Source: Phycisphaerae bacterium (GTDB lineage: Bacteria; Planctomycetota; Phycisphaerae; Sedimentisphaerales; Anaerobacaceae). Taken from it: DNA of 34,599 bases. The stretch's first letter is position 1, and each line of letters begins with the position of its first letter. The notes under the pieces were generated by a model. The model was not told the DNA's origin, did no database searches, and was given only the letters and a program-made list of their open reading frames with translations. A program made the position numbers and the translations under genes. Location of the stretch: NCBI GenBank assembly GCA_026386805.1, contig JAPLMX010000215.1:1-34599 (forward strand). The letters run 5' to 3'. This document shows, piece after piece, positions 1 through 7,384 of the stretch.

Positions 1-60
1 AGACTCCACGTTAGCACCTCCAAGAGGAAAAGACCGCGAGAAGCGGGAGGACCAGGGTAG
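1..60 (+). CDS. Possible 3' end of a gene truncated by the window edge
   Basis: Frame 1 is open from base 1 to a TAG at 58-60 and would encode a 19-residue basic tail rich in Lys and Arg (core SKRKRPREAG). It is followed within 30 bp by two perfect hairpins at 86-131. A basic C-terminus directly followed by tandem hairpins is the arrangement seen for IS200/IS605-like or REP-associated tyrosine transposases, but no catalytic motif is visible in these 60 bases. The assignment is a guess from context and the frame may be non-coding. Confidence 0.25.
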   Translation, partial: RLHVSTSKRKRPREAGGPG

Positions 61-85
61 TTGAATGTTCGATTAGTCACGCGAT

Positions 86-131
86 GGCCCCTTTTAGGGG
101 CCTTCCTCATACCACCGGCTCTGCCGGTGGT
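86..131. repeat. Two tandem perfect hairpins (REP/BIME-like)
   Basis: GGCCCC (86-91) pairs with GGGGCC (97-102) around a TTTTA loop. Eight bases later ACCACCGGC (111-119) pairs with GCCGGTGGT (123-131) around a TCT loop. Both stems are perfect. Neither is followed by a T tract, so an intrinsic terminator is less likely than a repetitive extragenic palindrome or the end of a transposable element. Confidence 0.7.
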
Positions 132-134
132 TCT

Positions 135-333
135 GATTCGAAATCCGAAACCCGACAACTCCGCCGCAGGCGGATGCCTGTTGCCGCGTGTCGTTCGCGA
201 AATCCGAAACAAGCACGAAGGATCGAAATCGAAAACTCCAACCGGGCCCAGGTCCGGCGCGAGCGTTCCGGTCATTTGAGCTTTTGGTTTTGGATTTGTT
301 TCGAATTTCGAGCTTCGAATTTCGAGTTTTGAC
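135..333. repeat. Heptad-periodic inverted array, site 1
   Basis: The gene-free first 529 bases contain 7-nt-periodic sequence. The left arm reads GATTCGA, AATCCGA, AACCCGA at 135, 142 and 149. A middle run has AAATCCG, AAACAAG, CACGAAG, GATCGAA starting at 200. The right arm reads GGATTTG, TTTCGAA, TTTCGAG, CTTCGAA, TTTCGAG, TTTTGAC at 292, 299, 306, 313, 320 and 327. The right arm is largely complementary to the left, so a long imperfect hairpin can form and slip in steps of 7. No credible ORF covers the block. Confidence 0.7.
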
Positions 334-481
334 ACCATCGGGTAGCGCACCGGACTGCATTGCAGCACAAATCAGCGTCCGATAACAGGAAAACACCGTT
401 GAATTATACCCAATACTGACCTTGCGCGAGGCAATTGGCCGATAATATACCGAGTGCGCCAAGTTGGATTGTGAGGGGCTT

Positions 482-503
482 CAAACGCGATTCATCGCGT
501 TTG
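482..503. promoter_or_regulatory. Perfect 10-bp inverted repeat upstream of the PH-domain gene
   Basis: CAAACGCGAT (482-491) and ATCGCGTTTG (494-503) are perfect complements separated by TC. The repeat ends 26 bp before the ATG at 530. With only 2 bp between half-sites it suits a dimeric-protein operator as well as an RNA hairpin. A weak candidate promoter lies upstream (TTGCGC at 420-425, TATACC 18 bp later). Confidence 0.45.
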
Positions 504-529
504 GGAACCCTGCCACGTATTGGGATGAC

Positions 530-1351
530 ATGACTATGCGGCAGCAAATCGATCCCGTGCCAATGCCGCGGTTGCCGCGGACTCGCCATCAGACCAAATC
601 CTGCCCGTTCTGCGCCGAGACGATCCGCTTCGAGGCGATCAAGTGCCGCTTCTGCGGCGAGTTCCTCGGCGGTCGTGGGCAGGCGGAGGCCGGAAGACCG
701 AAAGCCGAGGACCGCAGGGCGAGCGTCCCCACTCGTCAGGAATTGTCGCGCCGGGATGCCCAGCCCGCAACCGAGCCCTCCGATTCGCAGGAGGAATCTG
801 CGGCCGACGAAGACGGCACGCGAGTCCTCTGGTCCGGCCGGCCGAGTCTACTGGCCTTGGCCGGCATGTTCCTTAAGGCCGGCTGCTTCCTGGTCCTGTG
901 CTGGGCCGTATACCGCTACCCGGTGACCACCACCATGGTTGGATACTTCCCCAAGGCTAACGTCCGGGTCGAGCAACTGGCGCAGATCGAAGGCTGGCTG
1001 GACGCCGGGACGCTGGCCCTGGCCCTGCTGGCGGCGATGACCGTCGCCTGGAAGGCGATCTCGCTCAAGAGTATCGGCTACGAGGTCACGCCGGACCGGA
1101 TCGAGTGGTCCCGCGGCGTCTTTGACCGCCACGTGGACAACATCGACATGTTCCGCGTCGTCGATCTGAAGCTGCGGCGGTCCCTCCTCGAATGCCTCCT
1201 CGGCATCGGCACGGTGATCCTCATCACCTCCGACGAATCCGACCCCGAATTCGAGTTCGTCAAAGTCCGGCACTGCCGCGACCTGTATGACGCCCTGAAA
1301 GAAACCAGCCTCAACGCCGACAAGAAACGAAGCGTCGTCCACGTGGAATAA
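530..1351 (+). CDS. Zinc-ribbon and bacterial PH-domain membrane protein
   Basis: The predicted protein is 273 residues from the ATG at 530. Near the N-terminus is a double CxxC zinc ribbon (CPFC and CRFC, with the CRFCGEFLGG context typical of zinc-ribbon membrane proteins). A charged linker of about 65 residues follows, then two hydrophobic segments (around LAGMFLKAGCFLVLCWAVY and LALALLAAMTVAWKA), then a bPH_2/YdbS-like PH domain (YEVTPDRIEWSRGVFDR to a VKVRHCRDLYDALKE helix). Proteins of this architecture are common in planctomycetes, and their biochemical role is unknown. The same frame is open back to a TTG at 464, but that start would put the 482-503 inverted repeat inside the gene and has no Shine-Dalgarno. 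The second ATG at 536 is also possible. Confidence 0.8.
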   Translation: MTMRQQIDPVPMPRLPRTRHQTKSCPFCAETIRFEAIKCRFCGEFLGGRGQAEAGRPKAEDRRASVPTRQELSRRDAQPATEPSDSQEESAADEDGTRVLWSGRPSLLALAGMFLKAGCFLVLCWAVYRYPVTTTMVGYFPKANVRVEQLAQIEGWLDAGTLALALLAAMTVAWKAISLKSIGYEVTPDRIEWSRGVFDRHVDNIDMFRVVDLKLRRSLLECLLGIGTVILITSDESDPEFEFVKVRHCRDLYDALKETSLNADKKRSVVHVE

Positions 1352-1369
1352 TACTCGCCTCCGGCCAGG

Positions 1370-1660
1370 TTACCGACCTTTCCAGTAGTCAGGATGGCGT
1401 CTGAGATGCATGACAGCCACCACGACGACCTGGTCGTCAGAAAGCCTGAATAGAACGCCGAACGGAAACACTTTCGTCAAGCACCGTCTCACATCAACGT
1501 CGACCACGGGAAAGAGCCAGGGATTGATCTCGATACTGTTGATAGCGTCCTGAACGGACGCGAGAAACCTCTTGCCCAAGTCAGCTTGCCGACTCTCGTA
1601 GTAGACCGCCGCCTCGATCATCTCGGCTTCGGCCTGGGGGTGGAGCCTGGCATTCCTCAT
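1370..1660 (-). CDS. ParE/RelE-superfamily toxin
   Basis: This 96-residue basic protein begins with the RLHPQAEAEMIEAAVYYE helix typical of ParE/RelE plasmid-stabilisation toxins. It continues with PWLFPVVDVDVRRCLTKVFPFGVLFR and ends in VAVMHLRRHPDYWKGR, the usual C-terminal strand and H-R-R-x-P-x-Y-W tail. ParE members poison gyrase and RelE members cleave mRNA on the ribosome; the sequence alone does not decide, although the lineage with HxxRxPxYW is usually annotated ParE. Its start codon overlaps the antitoxin stop by 4 bp (1657-1660), so the two are translationally coupled with the antitoxin first. Confidence 0.85.
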   Translation of the reverse strand: MRNARLHPQAEAEMIEAAVYYESRQADLGKRFLASVQDAINSIEINPWLFPVVDVDVRRCLTKVFPFGVLFRLSDDQVVVVAVMHLRRHPDYWKGR

Positions 1661-1887
1661 GTCAGTCTTGAGTAGGCTCTGGCAAAGGCCTCTTCCACTT
1701 CCACCAGATGAACTGCTCCCTCATCGATCTCCCGGCACCTTTTGCGAATCTCTTCTTTCCACTCGGGCGACAATTCCTGAGCCCCATCGACGTCGAGGCT
1801 CTCCAGCAGCTTTGCCGCAAGGAATGCCCTCAGAGGAGAAGGCAGGTTCAACGCTTCCACCATGATCTTGTCAACACTCGTGTTCAT
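1657..1887 (-). CDS. Addiction-module antitoxin of the short acidic helix type
   Basis: This 76-residue acidic protein contains EALNLPSPLRAFLAAKLLES and an ELSPEWKEEIRKRCREIDEG segment. That pattern matches the putative addiction module component family, which regularly precedes ParE/RelE toxins. It lies directly upstream of and overlaps the toxin gene. No Shine-Dalgarno precedes the ATG; a sigma-70-like promoter sits so close that the mRNA is probably leaderless (see the promoter entry). Antitoxins of this class bind and neutralise the toxin and often repress their own promoter; that behaviour is family knowledge, not shown here. Confidence 0.82.
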   Translation of the reverse strand: MNTSVDKIMVEALNLPSPLRAFLAAKLLESLDVDGAQELSPEWKEEIRKRCREIDEGAVHLVEVEEAFARAYSRLT

Positions 1888-1893
1888 AGCAGT

Positions 1894-1922
1894 AGTCTAA
1901 CCCAAAGAAGGATCCCCGTCAA
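1894..1922 (-). promoter_or_regulatory. Leaderless-type promoter of the toxin-antitoxin operon
   Basis: On the minus strand TTGACG (1922-1917) is followed after exactly 17 bp by TAGACT (1899-1894), and the antitoxin ATG starts 6 bp later at 1887. Transcription starting 6-8 bp after the -10 box would begin at or next to the A of the ATG. This fits the absence of any Shine-Dalgarno. Confidence 0.55.
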
Positions 1923-1992
1923 TCCCTGTGCCTCACAACGCCGCAAAGAAGCCGGCCCAACACGGTCTGCGATACATCCCAAGCTCTTGTCT

Positions 1993-3972
1993 CTACTGGC
2001 CACGTGCGGTCTTCAATAGGTCCATGACCTTCGTGTAGTGTCCGGGACGCGCGCAGTCGAGTGCCGTTCGGCCGGCTTTGGTCTTGGCGTTTGGATCGGC
2101 GCCGCTGGCGACGAGCAAAGCCACAACCCGAACATGACCGTCGCGAGCCGCGCCAGGCAGAGGCGTCCAGCCCGAGGTACTCCTAGCATTGACATTCGCG
2201 CCATGCCGGATCAAAACCTCCGCTGCGGTCTTCACGCCATTGGCAGCGGCAACATGCAGCGGCGTGAAGCCACGCTTATCGCAAGCATGGATATTGGCAC
2301 CAGCAGAAATGAGCACTTCACAGAGGCGGCCCCCGTCGTGCTTGCACGCGGCCTCATGCAGCAGTGTACTGCCATTGTCATCTACGCCATTCACGTTGAC
2401 GCCGTGGGCAATCAAGAGCTGCGCCGTGTCCGCGTACCCGCCGCGCACAGCAACATGGAGATGGTCCGCCTGCCCTTTCACACCCCTGTTAAGCAACAGC
2501 CCCACCACATCGGTGTGACCACCTTGCACGGCAGCGTCAAGCTGAGCGGCATTGACTTGAGCCCCTTTGGCAAGCAGCATGTCCGCGAAGGGACGGTTTC
2601 CCCTGCTGGCGGCCACGTACAGGGGCGTTGAGACTCCCGCGAAGAGGTCTCCTTGCCAGCCACGTGGTCTTGCCTCAAAAGTCTGGGTGGTCGCCGGATC
2701 GATCTGTGCTCCGCCGACGATCAGCAACTCGCCCACTTCCACGTAGCCGTCCAGTGCGGCGGCATGCAGCGGGGTCCAGCCGCTTGCGTCTTTGGCATGA
2801 ACATCCGCTCCCTTGGCAATCAATAGCCGCGCCACCGCCGCATGACCTTTGTCAGCAGCAGCATGGAGAGGCGTCAGGCCTCGCGGGTCCTTGGCATTGA
2901 CGTCTGCACCTTTCGCCAGAAGTAATTCCACCACCTCCCTGCGATCCTGAAGGGCTGCACAGTGCAGAGGGGTGCCATACAAGCATTGTGCCGTCAGGTC
3001 CGCACCACAGCCCACGAGGTACTCCACTACGCTACGATGCCCCCGCCAAGCCGCGCGGTGGAGAGGCGTGGCCTCATAGATTTGGACCTTTGTGTCGATC
3101 TTGGCGCCGCGAGCCACAAGGAGCTCGACCATTTCTTTGTGGCCATTGTCGGCCGCGTAGTACAGTGGTGTGGCGCCAGCCTCGTCCAGGACGTTGATAT
3201 CCGCACCCTTAGCCAGCAGCAATTCCACAACTCGCCCCTGCCCCCCACTGACGGCAGCATGTAGGAGGGCATATCCATTCTTGTTGCGCGCGTTCAAACT
3301 GGTTCCATTCGCAATCCCGCCGGCCACGCGTTCCAGATCGCCGAAGTAGGCGGCCGCGTAGATCGTATTGTTGGCGCCTGCCGCGACAAGAAGTTGAGCT
3401 ATTTCCCTCTCGTCCTTTCCTATGGCAATATCCAGAGGCGTTCGCCCTTTTTTGTCGGCCGCATTTGCGTCGGCACCGTGGGCAAGGAGAAACTGTACGA
3501 TAGTATTGTGCCCTCTGGCTACTGAGAACAACAAGGGTGTACGCCCAAACTCCGACTTGGCGTTGACATTCGCTCCGGCGGCTACCAGGACTTCGGCCAC
3601 CTCCGCGTGTCCCCGTTCCGCAGCGTAGTGTAGAGGCGTGTAGTCATACCCACCGACCACGCCCTCCTCGCGCCAGCCCTTGGCGTTAACGTCGGCCCCG
3701 CCAGCAATCAACAGCTTGGCAATATCGGCGTATCCCGCGCTGGCGGCGGTGTGCAGTGGCGTAGAGCCGTCGGAATCGTGAGCATTCAAGTCGACGCAGT
3801 CCGGCAACAGCGATTTGACACGCTCAACATCGCCCGCGCGTGCCGCCCGGCACAAGAGAACAATGGCTTCGGTCGGCTTGGGTGCCCATCCGGTGAAGGC
3901 CGAAACTTGCCTCTTGTGGCAGCCGCACGAAAGAAGCAGCAAAGCGATGAATACGACCCTTCCTGCTCTCAT
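1993..3972 (-). CDS. Ankyrin-repeat lipoprotein
   Basis: The 659-residue protein starts with a lipoprotein-type signal (RVVFIALLLLSCGCHK), with Cys16 or Cys18 as the likely lipidated residue. The rest is almost entirely ankyrin repeats, about 19 by eye. Most keep the TPLHxAA core and the LLxxGADVNAK turn; a few are degenerate, such as those starting NTIYAAAYFGD and QLDAAVQGGH. One repeat near residue 80 carries an insertion (GWREEGVVGGYDY). Ankyrin solenoids bind proteins, so this is presumably an envelope-anchored binding surface, but no partner is evident. The ATG has GAGGTG at a suitable distance upstream. It is a single gene, with mutM divergent on the other side. Confidence 0.85.
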   Translation of the reverse strand: MRAGRVVFIALLLLSCGCHKRQVSAFTGWAPKPTEAIVLLCRAARAGDVERVKSLLPDCVDLNAHDSDGSTPLHTAASAGYADIAKLLIAGGADVNAKGWREEGVVGGYDYTPLHYAAERGHAEVAEVLVAAGANVNAKSEFGRTPLLFSVARGHNTIVQFLLAHGADANAADKKGRTPLDIAIGKDEREIAQLLVAAGANNTIYAAAYFGDLERVAGGIANGTSLNARNKNGYALLHAAVSGGQGRVVELLLAKGADINVLDEAGATPLYYAADNGHKEMVELLVARGAKIDTKVQIYEATPLHRAAWRGHRSVVEYLVGCGADLTAQCLYGTPLHCAALQDRREVVELLLAKGADVNAKDPRGLTPLHAAADKGHAAVARLLIAKGADVHAKDASGWTPLHAAALDGYVEVGELLIVGGAQIDPATTQTFEARPRGWQGDLFAGVSTPLYVAASRGNRPFADMLLAKGAQVNAAQLDAAVQGGHTDVVGLLLNRGVKGQADHLHVAVRGGYADTAQLLIAHGVNVNGVDDNGSTLLHEAACKHDGGRLCEVLISAGANIHACDKRGFTPLHVAAANGVKTAAEVLIRHGANVNARSTSGWTPLPGAARDGHVRVVALLVASGADPNAKTKAGRTALDCARPGHYTKVMDLLKTARGQ

Positions 3973-4178
3973 TTCCCGTCACCTCACGAATAGCGATCTC
4001 GTGTACTCCTTTATTATAAGGAGTGAGAAGGTGCAAGGGTAACACTTGAATCATCGAAAACTCCAAAGCATTTGTCGTTTCTGGCAATTGTATGGCGGCG
4101 GAGCCGGTGCTACGCTTGATCTGGGGACGCTTTGCCGCTACGCTGTCGGGCCGATGTGTTGCAGATAAGGAGTCGGTT

Positions 4179-5036
4179 GTGCCGGAGATGCCGGAAGTTG
4201 AGAGTATTGCGTTGGGCTTGCGCCCGGCCCTCGTGGGCCAATGCGTGACGCGGGTGCGGGTCGGTACCCCTCTGGTCATCCGGGGTCCCTATCGCCGGCA
4301 CTGGCGAGCCTTCATGGCGGAGTTGACCGGCCGGCGCGTCGAGAGCATCACCCGGCGGGCCAAGCGGCTCATCCTGGTAGCAGAACGAGGCATGGGTCTA
4401 GTGTTTCAGCTCGGCATGACGGGCAAGTTCCTCCTGTCAGATCCCAAACAGGATGTCGCTGCGACGACGCCCAAGCATACCCGACTGATTCTGTCCTTCT
4501 GCAATGGAACAGAGGTTCTCTTCGTGGACCCGCGCCGATTCGGACGCGTGTGGTGTCTGCGCGATCTGGACGCCCAGGCCCCAGACGCCGTGATGGAGGC
4601 GGCCGGCCTGACGCCGCTGGGGCCGGAGGCGTTGGACGTACGTCCCAAAGCCTTTGCTGCCCTTCTCACGACAGACCGGCCCATCAAGTCGCTGCTGTTG
4701 GATCAAAGTCGGATCGCCGGGCTGGGCAACATCTATGCCGATGAATCGCTCTGGGCAGCGAGCATCCATCCGGCCCGGGCCGGCTCCTCCGTCACCGCCA
4801 CCGAGGCGGCGACTCTGCGGCGTGAGATCCAGAAGGTCCTGCGCCGGGCCATTCGCGCGGGTGGCACGACGTTCAGCGACTTTCGCAACGTACACGGCGA
4901 GATGGGCCGGTTCCGCGATCGGCTGAAGGCTTACGGGCGCCAGGGCGAGCCCTGCCCGCGCTGCGACACAACGATCCAATACCTCCGCGTCGCCGGCCGT
5001 GGCACCCACATCTGCCCACGCTGCCAGGCCAAGTGA
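4179..5036 (+). CDS. mutM: Formamidopyrimidine-DNA glycosylase (Fpg/MutM)
   Basis: This base-excision-repair enzyme removes 8-oxoguanine and other oxidised purines and nicks the abasic site. The GTG at 4179 is chosen because it yields the essential N-terminus Pro2-Glu3 (M-P-E-M-P-E-V-E) and is preceded by AAGGAG (4167-4172) at 6-nt spacing; the upstream ATG at 4092 would bury the catalytic proline. The product is 285 residues, close to the usual 270. Lys62 in RRAKRLIL matches the catalytic lysine. The helix-two-turn-helix is visible in LLLDQSRIAGLGNIYADE. The C-terminal zinc finger is complete: CPRC, then the Arg of GRGTH, then CPRC. The gene is monocistronic and convergent with the following minus-strand gene. 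Confidence 0.96.
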   Translation: MPEMPEVESIALGLRPALVGQCVTRVRVGTPLVIRGPYRRHWRAFMAELTGRRVESITRRAKRLILVAERGMGLVFQLGMTGKFLLSDPKQDVAATTPKHTRLILSFCNGTEVLFVDPRRFGRVWCLRDLDAQAPDAVMEAAGLTPLGPEALDVRPKAFAALLTTDRPIKSLLLDQSRIAGLGNIYADESLWAASIHPARAGSSVTATEAATLRREIQKVLRRAIRAGGTTFSDFRNVHGEMGRFRDRLKAYGRQGEPCPRCDTTIQYLRVAGRGTHICPRCQAK

Positions 5037-5065
5037 TCCGCCGGCACCGAAAGAGAAACAGGAGA

Positions 5066-5084
5066 GGGTGTGCATGGCACACCC
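5066..5084. terminator. Hairpin between convergent genes
   Basis: GGGTGTGC (5066-5073) pairs perfectly with GCACACCC (5077-5084) around an ATG loop, 30 bp past the mutM stop and 52 bp before the end of the convergent gene. There is no T tract, so it may be a repetitive palindrome that doubles as a bidirectional terminator. Confidence 0.45.
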
Positions 5085-5094
5085 TACCGCCCGG

Positions 5095-5122
5095 TTTCGA
5101 ATTTCGAAATTCGAATTTCGAG
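5095..5122. repeat. Heptad-periodic repeat, site 2 (near-copy of 299-326)
   Basis: This 28-nt block matches the right arm of the site-1 array at 299-326 at 26 of 28 positions. The two central changes make 5096-5115 a perfect 20-bp palindrome with centre TTCGAA-type symmetry. It lies directly downstream of the 5066-5084 hairpin, in the spacer between convergent genes. Confidence 0.7.
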
Positions 5123-5135
5123 CTTGCTTTGCTGT

Positions 5136-6701
5136 CTATGCTTCTTCGACCACCTTGAAGCCCAGCGCATCAGCCAGGGCGAAAAGCGGCTCCTTCAGGT
5201 CGCCATAGCAGGTAACGCGATGCCAGCCCCACTGATCCCACATCGTAAAGAGCTTCTCGATGTCGCCTACCGGCTCGGCGGCCAGCTTGGTCCGGCAGGC
5301 CCGGTCATCGGGGTCGTTCGCGACCGCCTTGCCCTGGTGGAAAAGGAGCTGCTTGCGGCTGTCTTCGAATTCAACCGTCGTTGTCATGTAGCCCAACGGC
5401 AAGATCGAGCGGACGGAGGCCCCCTGGCGGTCCTCGGAGTGCGTCAGGATCGTGAACGGGTTGGTCGGACCCTGCGGCCCGAAGACCTTATTCGAGGCCA
5501 CGCAGTGAGCGTAGATGATCTGGCGCTTCGCCGTGTCGATCACCGGGTCGGAGATATAACCGGGCCGGCCCTGGGTCAGGGCGTTGAGCGTGACCATCGT
5601 GGAGGTCGAGCGAGTGTCGCACTCACAGCCGCCGACCAGGCCCTCGTTGTTCAGCTCGTGGAAGCCGAGGCACGGATAGGCGTGGATGTGCCCGCCGTAG
5701 AAACCGCCGAGGCAGTTGATCGTGATGGCGTTAGCCCCATGCTTCTTGAGCACCGCCTTCATGCCCAGGTACATTGCCGCCGAGGTTTCCAGCGTCTCCT
5801 GCGACACGTCGGTCACGGCGGAGGCATTCTTGCGCCAGCGCTCCGCCACGGCGTGGGACTCATCCTTGTCCGCCGCCTTCCACGCCTCGTTGATTTCCAC
5901 GAAGGACATGTGCTCGACGGGGATGCCCAAGAGCTGGGTGGTGGGTCCGGCTTCGGTGGTCACCGCCAGAATCTTCGACTGCTTCATCCGGGCGATGCAG
6001 TCCTGCGGCGAAAGGGTCTTGACCGGATCGGGCGTGCAGGCGAGGTCGCCCACCTTGGGCGTGTTCTTGGCCCGCACTTTCGCGGTAGCCGCGACGAAGT
6101 CCGCGACCGAGCCGCCCTTTTTCACCAGCGCGAAGCATTTGACCGCCTCGACCAAGTCCTCGAACCGCGACGACGCCACAAAGCCAACGTTCGGTGTCTT
6201 ATTCCGCAAGTACGCGGCCATGTAAACGAGAAACCCGCCGCTGCCGCCGAACTGGAAATCGGCGTACAGCACGGGCTTGCCCGAGGCGGCAATCGTCTGC
6301 ACGACGCGGTTCCAGGCGTTCATCTGGTAGACGAGATAGCCGCCGATGTCGGCGGACTTGTCTTCGTCGAGGATCTTTTTGGCTTGCTCTTCGCCGGCGG
6401 CCAGCGAGGACACGAATTGAAAACTGGGGCATTCTTTCGCCAATCCGGCGTTGATCCGTTCCATGACCGGCGCAAAATCGAACCCTTTATTCGGCCAGTC
6501 CGGGCCAGGTTGCTGCGCCGCGTGCAACGAGTAGATGATGCGAATCTTCATTTTGCCGCCGCCGGTCTGGGCCGCGAACAGCTCGCCCGGACGCGCCAGC
6601 AGTCCCGCCGCCCCGGCACACACGGCACAACCTGTCGCGAGGAAACGCCGGCGATTCATCCGGCAGCACGCACACCCCGTCACCAATCCACCCTTGTTCA
6701 T
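5136..6701 (-). CDS. Tat-exported L-fucose/L-arabinose isomerase-like protein
   Basis: The 521-residue protein has a twin-arginine signal (MNRRRFLATG at residues 15-24, then a hydrophobic Ala/Gly-rich stretch), so it is predicted to fold in the cytoplasm and be exported. The mature part resembles the fucose/arabinose isomerase fold: an N-terminal Rossmann-like half and a C-terminal half with GGCECDTRSTSTMVTLNAL and IYAHCVASNKVFG, where family members bind metal and sugar. The exact substrate is unknown and enzyme activity is unproven. The signal region is unusually Cys-rich (GCACC, then GCAVCAG). The ATG at 6701 has AGGGAG 8 nt upstream; a shorter start at 6659 would also keep the Tat motif. 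The DUF2284 gene ends 24 bp upstream on the same strand, suggesting co-transcription. Confidence 0.75.
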   Translation of the reverse strand: MNKGGLVTGCACCRMNRRRFLATGCAVCAGAAGLLARPGELFAAQTGGGKMKIRIIYSLHAAQQPGPDWPNKGFDFAPVMERINAGLAKECPSFQFVSSLAAGEEQAKKILDEDKSADIGGYLVYQMNAWNRVVQTIAASGKPVLYADFQFGGSGGFLVYMAAYLRNKTPNVGFVASSRFEDLVEAVKCFALVKKGGSVADFVAATAKVRAKNTPKVGDLACTPDPVKTLSPQDCIARMKQSKILAVTTEAGPTTQLLGIPVEHMSFVEINEAWKAADKDESHAVAERWRKNASAVTDVSQETLETSAAMYLGMKAVLKKHGANAITINCLGGFYGGHIHAYPCLGFHELNNEGLVGGCECDTRSTSTMVTLNALTQGRPGYISDPVIDTAKRQIIYAHCVASNKVFGPQGPTNPFTILTHSEDRQGASVRSILPLGYMTTTVEFEDSRKQLLFHQGKAVANDPDDRACRTKLAAEPVGDIEKLFTMWDQWGWHRVTCYGDLKEPLFALADALGFKVVEEA

Positions 6702-6725
6702 ACTCGTTCTCCCTGTTGCAGAAGT

Positions 6726-7271
6726 TCACTCGATAAGAATCAATCCGTAGTAGTTCGGACATTGTCGCGTCGTTCGCACCACTTCAATAGGCAGGCCCGC
6801 CTTCTTGACGGTCGCGAAGACGTCGATTCCGCAGGCCTCCATCGCCGGCCGGGCCTGCTGGGCATGGCGGCACCCACCCACCGTTCGTGCACAGCTCTCG
6901 CAAAGGCAGCACGGCCCGGCCCCAAGCCCCAGGGCCTTCCAAGCTCCGCACAGGAAGACCTTCCGCTCCAGCTCGGCGACGGCCGCCTTCACGTTCACCT
7001 CGGGCGCGAAGTGGATCAGGATCGCCCGCTTGTATGAGTCCAAGACCTTCCGCATCTCCTCGGGCGTAGGCGTATACGGCGGGCACACCAAACACTGGGC
7101 GTACCCATCGCATCCAAATTGGCACTTGAGCCGGACCCAGGGCGCGGTCTCCACGTCGGCCGTCGAGACGACCTTCGCCGCCTTGACGCCCGGCCGCGCG
7201 CCGGCCAACCGGCACAGCGACTCGTCGGAGAGATCCGCCTTCGCCTGCGGACGTTCACGTTTGCGACTCAC
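6726..7271 (-). CDS. DUF2284 predicted metal-binding protein
   Basis: The protein is about 181 residues and rich in conserved cysteines: LKCQFGCDGYAQCLVCPPYTPTPEE, a central FLCGAWKALGLGAGPCCLC, then ESCARTVGGCRHAQQARPAMEACGIDV. These are the signature blocks of DUF2284, a family thought to bind metal or an Fe-S cluster; its reaction is unknown. The frame is open to a TTG at 7307. The GTG at 7271 is preferred because AGGG lies 6 nt upstream of it and the DUF2284 core begins just after. The 12-base sequence ACACCCTGGCAA occurs twice around the start (7275-7286 and 7296-7307). It is followed at 24 bp by the Tat isomerase-like gene. Confidence 0.78.
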   Translation of the reverse strand: MSRKRERPQAKADLSDESLCRLAGARPGVKAAKVVSTADVETAPWVRLKCQFGCDGYAQCLVCPPYTPTPEEMRKVLDSYKRAILIHFAPEVNVKAAVAELERKVFLCGAWKALGLGAGPCCLCESCARTVGGCRHAQQARPAMEACGIDVFATVKKAGLPIEVVRTTRQCPNYYGLILIE

Positions 7272-7384
7272 ACGACACCCTGGCAAAGGGACAATACACC
7301 CTGGCAATCCTGCCGTCTATGGGCATTTATACCCCGCCTCCTTCCTTACGGCAAGGCAACGAGCTGTCCAATCGTCACCGGTTC

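Noticed and set aside
5070..7037. Plus-strand frame of 655 codons
   Set aside because: It is antisense to the Tat isomerase-like and DUF2284 genes and shows shadow-frame composition.
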